Below, one piece after another: positions 55,511 to 64,000 of a stretch of 64,000 nucleotides of DNA. This DNA comes from Acanthococcus lagerstroemiae. Taxonomy: Eukaryota; Arthropoda; Insecta; Hemiptera; Eriococcidae. The stretch is from NCBI GenBank assembly GCA_031841125.1, contig CM063106.1:16740001-16804000 (forward strand), in the 5' to 3' direction. How positions within the stretch are numbered: position 1 is the first letter of the stretch; each line of letters opens with the position of its first letter. The translations under genes and the position numbers were made by a program. The notes below the pieces were generated by a model. The model was not told where the DNA came from. It made no database searches and saw only the letters and a program-made list of their open reading frames with translations.

Positions 55511-58485
55511 GGCTAGTTATAGAAATGTTTATCAAGCTATCTGGTCTTTTTGAAAGATTCAACTACAGATTACAGATGGGATGGCGAGAGATACTGAGCG
55601 GCAAAATAGCACGAGTTGCAGTATTTAAAGGAAAACAGGTGTAACGGCAGTTACGACTGATATGAATGACTATAACTATAACTGGTATGACTGACAATAT
55701 TGATGTTAATATAGCGATATACAACTGATATGAATGGAATGACTGGCTCACTGATAACATGTACATTAGATAAATAGTTTTTGGTCGGAAATCTCTGCAG
55801 CAGTGGAGAATCACTGATAGCAGAATTAAAGAGTATAGTATTACAGTGAACGACTCACACCACATGTTACAAATAAATACCATAACAGCAACTAATAGGT
55901 TCCAAAAAGTACGCAGACGTACCCAGGGAAACGAATGAGGAGTTTCTCCTGCAAACTTTTGTCAGTTGCAGCAATATCATTTTTAAGATAGTGCAAGCGG
56001 AATTGGCTGAATATAAAAAGCAAAATTTGAAATGGATTTCCTTTTGGTTCGTCGAGTTTTCTCTCGCTATAAGTCACGGAAATGTAAAAGGAGCCCTACA
56101 AGGCGTGTTCCCTCTGGAGTTAAGTTGTGCACCCACAAGCAAAGACGTCGAGAAATCACATACCTAGCCAACATACAGCCGCATATCTTCACGCAACGCG
56201 TGATTACGCGTTTACGTTGGCATATTTTGTACATCTCGATAGTCTTTCCAGGGTCTCTTTTATGGTGAAATCAGGGTGTTCCCCCGTCACCACATTTCAT
56301 GGTTGAAAAAACTGAAATCTTCTCTCACACAGTGGCTTTGACACGTATCTAAGAACGAAGCCGACCTTCTGGTGAACGCGAGAAAACAAAAAGGAGATAT
56401 TAACCTCGAACGCATTTTCATAAAATTTCCCTTCATTAAGATTTTCTCAAAATAAGCAACGTAACTCACGCGACTTGCCAGCCAACTGTGTACGGCGATT
56501 ACTTATTCATCAAATTCAGCGGCAAGGTGAAAAGTGCCCGCCAACGGTCCCCTACAATTGGCAAATAAAGTGTCCTTTTCAATGACAAACATCGCGGGTC
56601 AGTTGATTCCATAAATTATTTCGAAAATATATATCTCGTTAGGTTGTTCGAACCTGTTACGTTGATTAATTACCATAACATTCAACTCCTTCCTTTGCCC
56701 TTTATTAACGTTGTTTTTTTCAAAATTTCGTCGACCATTCACCGGGTCGTTAATTATGCCACGGGATTCGGCTGGCGTGTATAAGCCAAGCGCCTAAAAA
56801 CCGCCGTTGATTATATCACATCCAGAAGGGGCGAGGGGCGTCAAAGTGTGAATGTGTGAGCGAGAGACATTACTGGAGAAAGAAGGTGAAACGTTTCGCA
56901 CCCTGGCACGAGCAACACGGCTATATTACTGAAAGCATTTTACTATATACGAAAGTTAGTTTTGAGAAAACATCCGCGCGAAAAAAGTTCACCACGCGCG
57001 TGTTTCGGGGAGAGAGAGAGAGAGAGAGCTGGTGCGAAAAGCTGCCAGCACTAAAAACACATGAGGGAAGCGCACCAGCATAAAAGTTTTATGCGACCCG
57101 AGCCGCCTCCCCGCTGTAGCATTCACCATCGCCCAGTGTCGGCAAAATCGAGGGAAAATCAATTCCACTGAATATCGCGAATGAACTTGGCTATGAATTT
57201 TGAACTAAGCACTTGAAACGCCGAGTGGCACACACTCCGCTTAAGTGATTTATTTTATCGCCTCTCTTTTTTCCTCCATATGTAGTATTGCCGGGTATCT
57301 CTCCTCAACTCGAATTCGCGAATCCCGTCCGTCATCGGCCAATTAGAAATGCACGTCACACTGAGCGTCGCAGCCAACCAATATTTACAATTCGATTAAC
57401 TCGACTCGGTTTTGACTTTTAAATTAATCGAAAATGATTGACACCGTAACCCGTAATATTTAGCAACGATTTTAATTAATTGGGCGAAATGACGCGATGA
57501 TTGGGTGAATACAAAATACACGATGGCGATGCGGCCGGCGAATTAGAGAGGAGAGCCGCATGAAGCGCGGAGGCAGCTCGCAACTTCCGTTTGTTTTTTT
57601 TTTTGTTTTTTTAAATAATTAATTAATTATTATTTCAATTTAAAATTCGGCATCGTAAATAATTACATTGTAAACGGTTCTATATTAGGTACTACAATGG
57701 GCAACCATATTTCGGTTATAATTAGGCTGGAATAATTAATAGGAATCTAATTACAGCGGTCTTCAATCCGGTTTGAAGAAAATGGGAAAGAATTTAGATC
57801 AAGGGGCTCTTCATTATCTCATCGTTTTGGCGTTCTCCGAAGCAGAAGCCAAAACCAAAGTTAAGCTCAGCGAGGATCACGAGAGGCTCACAGCTACGGC
57901 CACTTGCACGCTCTGGAGATCCTCCAATCTCTCTAATTTCTTCGACCGTTTAGAAAAGCAATTTGAAAATTATTGAAGATCGGGTGCCTGGCTTTTTCGT
58001 GATACACCTATTCCGTCGTAACTTAAAAACATAACTACAATTATCTTGAAAGATAGACAGGATGAGGGACACACAATCATTGAGACTCGGATGGCCCTTA
58101 TTTTCGACCTTTGAAATTCTTCGCCCAGTCGATTATGTACGTTTAAAAACACGGTCATTGAGAGTAGGACCCTTATTTCTATTTTTGGATTTTCCCGCCC
58201 AGTCGATTTCGTACATTTAAAGAAATCAGTTTGTGAAGTTTGAGAAAATTCGGCCAATGACATCTGATAAATTCAATAAAATAGCCAGCAGGTATTTCCT
58301 GATTGAGCTCCTGTCCCGACTGCTACCTCATAGGCTTTTCACTTTTTTCCCCCCCTGTATCATTAGGGATATTTCTGATTCATGTAATTAAATCGTTCAA
58401 TAATACGTTTATTAACACTCGTCAACATAAAATATAGGGACTGCGCATGTTCGTTTTTTCAGTTATCAGCCACTGACTCATGCCC
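55511..58485. other. no gene; unique-looking, possible regulatory DNA at 56.6-57.8 kb
   Basis: (GA)n tract at 57010-57028. Between ~57340 and 57760 the sequence is unique-looking, with many TAAT/ATTA motifs and a TGATTGACA (57435-57443, resembling an Exd/Hth-type site). It lies 12.8 kb 5' of the homeodomain exon, so an intronic enhancer is plausible but unproven. Confidence 0.3.
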
Positions 58486-58489
58486 ATGT

Positions 58490-59390
58490 AACTATTCACT
58501 AATCTCAATTCAAATACAAAAATCAGGATTAAATTATGGTCGTCAGCATTTCCTCATGCTACCCACCAAAAATTTCTGCGGGCGGCCATGAACACGGATT
58601 CGAATTCGTCTCGAAAAATTGAGTAATTAGCACCAGTGCCAACGCAAGCTCTCCGAAATTTTTTTCGTCCCCAAAAAGATATTATGATGTAATACAGAAA
58701 TTTAAAAAATTTGAAAAATCAAAAATTTTGAAATAAAGACTGTTTTAATTCAATTTTTTACGCTGAGTTCGAATTTGGTGTTCAAATTTAGCGGCGACGC
58801 TTTGTTCCCGAGATAAATTCGAAAATGTTGTCGAAATAGGTCAAAAAATGAGTCTAGCTCAAATTTGACAATGGATTCGAATTCGCCTTGAAAAATTGAG
58901 TAATCAGCACCAGCGCCGACGCCGAAGCTCTCCGAAGAATTTTTCGCCCCAAAAAAGATGTGATGTATAATAGCTAGTATGGAGAAATTTTCAAAATTTG
59001 AAATATCAAAAAATTATTTTGAACTAAAGACAATTTTTTACTTAATTTTTCACGCTGAGTTCGAATTCAGTGTTCAAATTTGGCGATGACGCTTCGTTCC
59101 CGAGATAAATTCGAAAATGTGGTTGAAATGGGCCACAAGGTCACGACCCTCGTGATCTCATGTACTGTACCCACTAATTCACGACCCTAGTTCGTATTCA
59201 GTGTGCAAATTTGGCGGTGACGCTCTGTTCCCGAGATAGACTCGAAAATATGGTCGAAATGGGTCAAAAAATAAGTCTAGCTCAAATTTGACAACGGATT
59301 CAAATTCGTCCCGGAAAAATGAGAAATTACTATTCACTAATCTCAATTGAAATACAAAAATCAGGGTTAAATTATAGTCGTCAGCATATC
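58490..59390. repeat. ~277-bp tandem array with flanking direct repeats
   Basis: Units starting ggattcgaattcg (58596, 58873) and a diverged ggattcaaattcg (59296) share tcgaaaaattgagtaat.agcacc, tcacgctgagttcgaatt, gttcccgagataaattcg and gtctagctcaaatttgacaa. The last interval (423 bp) contains an extra ~146-bp segment. The array is bracketed by tattcactaatctcaatt.aaatacaaaaatcagg at ~58493 and ~59330. Confidence 0.75.
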
Positions 59391-62300
59391 ACGGCACTAA
59401 AAACACAGTACAACTAAACAAGCAGCTAGCTGCTGGAAGAGGGTCAGCTCTCGACTGAAAAATTAGAGACTAGCCTATCTCTTATTGGCGTCCCTCCGGT
59501 CACTGATGCAATACTCGAAAGGGTAGCTTCCGGGGCCGGGGGTGCGGTGTCATAGAGGCCACTTTGGCATGCGCGCATCGTCATATGTCTCACCACACCA
59601 TCTCTTATTGGAGGTCCTTGGAAAAGATATCCGGAAAAAGATCTATTGGTAATCATGTTTAAGGTCTTTTGTTCCGGAATATAAGAGCTGATAGATGAAA
59701 GGTAATTGGGATGACACTACACACACACTAACAGCACATGTGAAGTTCAAAAGGCTTCAGACTGCGAAGCTGCGGGCTCCGCAAATATTCGCACTTCGAC
59801 CATGGACGAAGATTTCATCCGATTTCTAATTTCTGAAGAGCAGTTGATCAACAGATAAAAGACCAACAATACTTCCAGTCAACCCTAAAAACATCAAATG
59901 ATTAGCAAACAATTATCCACTTCTAAGGGAATGAAAACAACATAATATTCACGCTAGCAGATTCTCTGTTTGCTTGATAATAATTACGCATAAGTACGAC
60001 ATACATACATCCTATGACTGATTGGTACAAACATAATGTTCACTTCAAGATACTGATTTACTGATGACGTCTTCACATGCTACTTATTACAACTTGTTCG
60101 CTTTTCGCTACTACTGGTAAATGGCGACAGAAAACGTTCTTCTATATTACTCAATTCAACCAATTCAGGTAGCATCTTAGGATGAAGAAATAGTCACTTT
60201 TCATGCGGTTTGCTGAAAACTCAGCATTGACACAAGAACGATGGAAAGTCGCTTGGTATTAGTTATAATTAATCATGAAATAATCAAAACAATGTAATTC
60301 AGGAATGTTAACGGCTTTGACAACCCTAATAAAAACTTTCACGAAAAATACCCGATCAACACAGAACAACAGAACACACCACTTATTCAAAAACCCACAA
60401 AGATAACAAAAATTCTTTTTCCCTATTATTCCGTTTAATGCGTTCAGAATTCATTTTCCGTTGTGTTCTACGCGGTAATCAAATAGAACACTAAACATAA
60501 ACACTAAGGCTGACCATTGACCGTTCAACTGCATCCTGTGCATCGAGCGTCGTGTTAATAGTTAGTTGCGTTCAAGTTTGAAACACCCAACTAAACTGCA
60601 ATTCTACTATTTTACTCCGCAACATTCGCACTTCGACCATCTGTAGAAATGAGGGTAGTATTGCGCTATGATAACCAAAGTAGACAATCAGCGCTACTAG
60701 TGTCACTAGGTACGAACTGATAAACTAGAACAGATGATGAATTGAAATTTCGATTGCAACTCCTCTCAGACAACCACGACTACACATCCCTAGCCCTAGA
60801 ATTCTGCACTCGCCTTAATATTATTAAGACACTGTAATTCTAGCAATACATATGTGAATCAGTATCAAGATTATAATCCATTTTTGGATTAGTAAAAATC
60901 TTTAGGGAAAAGAAAACTGGATAAAATAACATTAGACAACGACAACTAGTATCATTGAACGTAACAAACATGTTTGTGAACGTACCAAACCAAGAACTAA
61001 CAACAATACTGACGAAGAGGAAGGGGCAAGTGATGACAGGTATTCATACCTCATCTGACTGAGCTGAAACTGAATAGAAAGTTCTTCTATTTTATTAGAA
61101 TCGTTATAGGGAAGAGAGGCTGTGGTTCTTACCAAATTTGAAAATAACTGCTATCTTAGTGCCTCTGCCACAATCGTCTGATCTTTGTCTTGGGAACAAG
61201 AGACACCCAGTAGTATCATCTGATATTTTTTCGGATCGTTTGATTTTTTCTAGAAACCTTTGCCAGAATAGTACGTTCCTACTTTTTTCGCGCACTGTAC
61301 ACATAAGGGCTCGAAGCAAGATATCTTATTTTTAGAAAGGGAGGGGAAGCTATTACAATCGGTGTAATTTTTTCTAACCTTGAAAAATAGTGGTACCCTT
61401 ATGATGTTAAATTGCTGGATTTTTAACTCAAGTGCGGCACTGAGCGTAACCCGTGCCTCAGGGCGTTGTAGTTCTTTTAAGAATTAAAAATTCTTTAGCT
61501 ACTGAAATTTCTCCATATGAGTCTACAAATTATTTTCCTTTATAAGTAGGGGTTTCAATGTCAAATTTTCCTCTCGACCAATTTTTGTTCCTATTAAAAA
61601 TTTACAGCACTAGGCAAGTACGTGTGATGCTTTTCAGTGTCTGGCGCCAGGACGCCTTTTATATTGGCACTTGATTCATACCAATCGCTAACTCCCTGTA
61701 AATATTTTGACGTTGGAATATTTGCAGGTGTTTTCTGGGGAAAATATTGGCAGTAAGACGTGTATCAACAGAATATCAAGGTCTAGCAAACAGATGAAAA
61801 TAATATAATCAACGCATAAGACGAATAATTTTCTTACTATTCGATCAACATGAGCAAAGTTTGAGAGCCTCAAGTCTATAGCGCACCCTGCGAGTTAGGT
61901 AGGGTGGTTCGAATTTTAGGTCTGGCTAATATATAGGAAGTTTGTACCTATGTTTATCGATACCTATGCATTACACAAATAACTCGATTCGCACTGCAAA
62001 AAAAAAAAGTCGGACGCAGAGCTGAGCTATGCTGGGCGCTACGATCCTGGAGAGGCTTCAGGATATTCGACACTGAGTTAAAATTTCATCAGAGATCCAG
62101 TACACGCCTAAATAAGTTTTCTACAAAAAGAAACTTCCGAGTCCTTTCAGTAATAAAAACAGGCGTAAACTAAGTAAAAAATCGACTATGTATCTGTATA
62201 CTTTTTTTTTATCTGTACTGATTTCTGATTTCGCAATGGACGCTGCCACGAATAAGTTCGAAAATTTTGTACATTTTATAGCTGCGCAGATATTAGTCTC

Positions 62301-64000
62301 TTTATTTTTATTCTTCGCACATTAGACGCATATAGGTAAGCTAAGCTAGACGGAAATTTTTATGTGTTTCTCGTTAACACTAGTAGAACGAGCAACAGAT
62401 ACAATAAATTATTAGTTCGTGCTGCTTCGTATTTATGTAATTTATGTATTTTCAGATGATATTGTAGATTTCGTAATCAAGGTGAACGGAAATACTTTCA
62501 AAACGTTTCTGTTAATAAGCGCCCAGCGCTTATCGATACCTCCGTGTATATTTACGTTAGATAGGTGTAAAATTGACGGTTAGAACTGACGTAAGGATTC
62601 CTTGGAACCACAGGGGAGAGTACGTTGTACGGATAGCAGTGTCGAAAAAGTAAAGGGGAACTTCAGTGCTATGTACTATGTAGTACTACTTTCAATCGCA
62701 TGCAGAAAAAATCCGTGCGTTACACTCACAGCACTGAGTTGAACAAGCTACACCATGCCTTCCGCAAGAAATGAAAAACTCCATACAATTCCGTGATATA
62801 AACCACTTTTCTGGAGAAAACCTTCCTCGGAATTTCAGTGAAAAAGCCAAATAGTTTTTCGCTTCAATTTCGATACTATATTCGAAAATACCTCTACGTT
62901 CACACACAACCAAGTAAATAACACGTGGTATCGATACTGTCGTGGCCGGATTTAGGGGTTGTACCTCCGGATCCCCACCAACAAAGGATCCTCACCACAT
63001 GAAGATAATTTTTTTTTAAATATAAAAATAAAATCGTTGGGTGCCAATCGCCGTCAGTTACGCATATGCGTGAAGAATGCCAACTTTGAAAACACATTCC
63101 CCCCTGGGATATCACCAATCCTGAAGAATTGGGCCGTGCTTCACCGGCCTTGGATACTGCACTTCCAAATTCCTTCCAGTTTTCTGATAACAGCAGGCAT
63201 AAGCTAGATCTGGAAAATGTACAATACTTCAATAGCTACTGTAAATACGGAAAAACTCTCCGTGTCTGGATAGCCACTGAGAACCAGTTTAAAGACTCGA
63301 GCATTACGAGTGTTCGTGTTGATTTATTCACACTTCCGTTACCATAAATGGTTCTATCCCATCAAAATGTAGTTCTTTCTTAAAGGATATAATTGTAGGC
63401 TTTGTACCTTGACAGCGTACAGTGTAATTATTATTTCACGCTAAAAGTTACAAGACGTATCATAATGAGAACGATAATGAAGCAATGCGGTAGTATCTGC
63501 TCATTATTTCAACCAAAATACTGTTGTAGGTGCAAAGCTATCTCTACCCATACGTACTGGTACAGACCTATAACTTATACTCAGGGACGCCCCTCTCTCC
63601 GAATCACCAAGCTTCATAATACAATGTTATTTGAAGGAGAACTAAGGTGACGATAACATGCTAGTGGTAATCTTTAGAAAACTGTTTGCAATTCAGCACT
63701 TTCGCATTTCTGTTCGAAAAATTTGAATTTTTCAATTTACTTTCCGTCTTTGATGAAAAAAGCCTTATAAAGTCCCTCGAAACGCGAAGGATTGTACATT
63801 TTGTACTCGCCTACTGTCAACAGTGGGCGATAATCGCAAGTAATGAAACGACAAAGAGCAAAGAAGCTTTTTCAAGTTTGTTCACCTATTTCTTTCTTCA
63901 AGTATAGAAACCTTGACTCAGAGACGTGTTTAGGGGATTGCCCCCACAAAGTCAGAGCCTCAAGGCTACCAACCAATGTCAAAAAATCACCAAGAACAAA
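59391..64000. other. no gene recognised; weak SINE 3' segment at 59.5 kb
   Basis: The piece 59488-59540 (ggcgtccctccggtcactga .. atactcgaaagggtagcttcc .. gggccggg) is a diverged match to the S1/S2 3' segment, without a tRNA-like head I can see. The remaining ~4.4 kb has only short open frames. No mirr 5' exon was recognised on minus. Confidence 0.35.

Noticed and set aside
55215..55553. 112-codon open frame on plus
   Set aside because: Lies across an S3 SINE, including its tRNA-like head; not a gene.

Overview
The window looks like nuclear DNA of an arthropod, most likely an insect. It is AT-rich and intron-dominated, and full of small decayed transposons. Its only host gene is an Iroquois-class TALE homeobox gene whose motifs fit insect mirror (mirr) best. 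I cannot name the order or species from sequence alone.

Host gene: mirr lies on the minus strand. The homeodomain exon (44224-44561) and the C-terminal exon with the Iro box and stop codon (34192-35015) are joined by a 9.2 kb intron with GT/AG ends and matching phase. The 5' coding exon(s) are not found in the 19.4 kb to the right, so they lie beyond the window or are too short to recognise. The rest of the window reads as 3' flank (left) and 5' intron or flank (right). No second host gene could be supported.

Mobile DNA, left to right. 1-3.1 kb: nested hAT remnants, including an inverted pair of TTF-zinc-finger transposase fragments. 3.8-6.4 kb: a tRNA-type SINE, a ~62-bp minisatellite and GGGTAAC-rich elements. 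6.6-11.6 kb: several hAT-type MITEs, two of them with perfect 8-bp target duplications. 13.9 kb: a 43-bp-arm hairpin. 17.4-18.6 kb: a hAT MITE and a SINE split by another hAT element. 20.1-21.1 kb: a repeat interrupted by a 5'-truncated non-LTR retrotransposon; its uninterrupted copy is at 54.9 kb. 25.6, 30.3 and 48.5 kb: further hAT MITEs. 31.3 and 54.7 kb: more GGGTAAC elements. 32.2-33.0 kb: a ~95-bp minisatellite split by a SINE. Inside the mirr intron: a long-inverted-repeat mariner-type element (40.6-41.4 kb), a broken Merlin-type (ISXO2-like DDE) transposon (41.9-43.6 kb) and a 42-bp minisatellite. 53-55 kb: two copies of another SINE. 58.5-59.4 kb: a ~277-bp tandem array.

The window is best read as the regulatory neighbourhood of a developmental gene, heavily colonised by non-autonomous elements. 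The less repetitive islands between them may hold enhancers, but that is inference. I found no tRNA gene, rRNA, CRISPR array or clearly new protein system.
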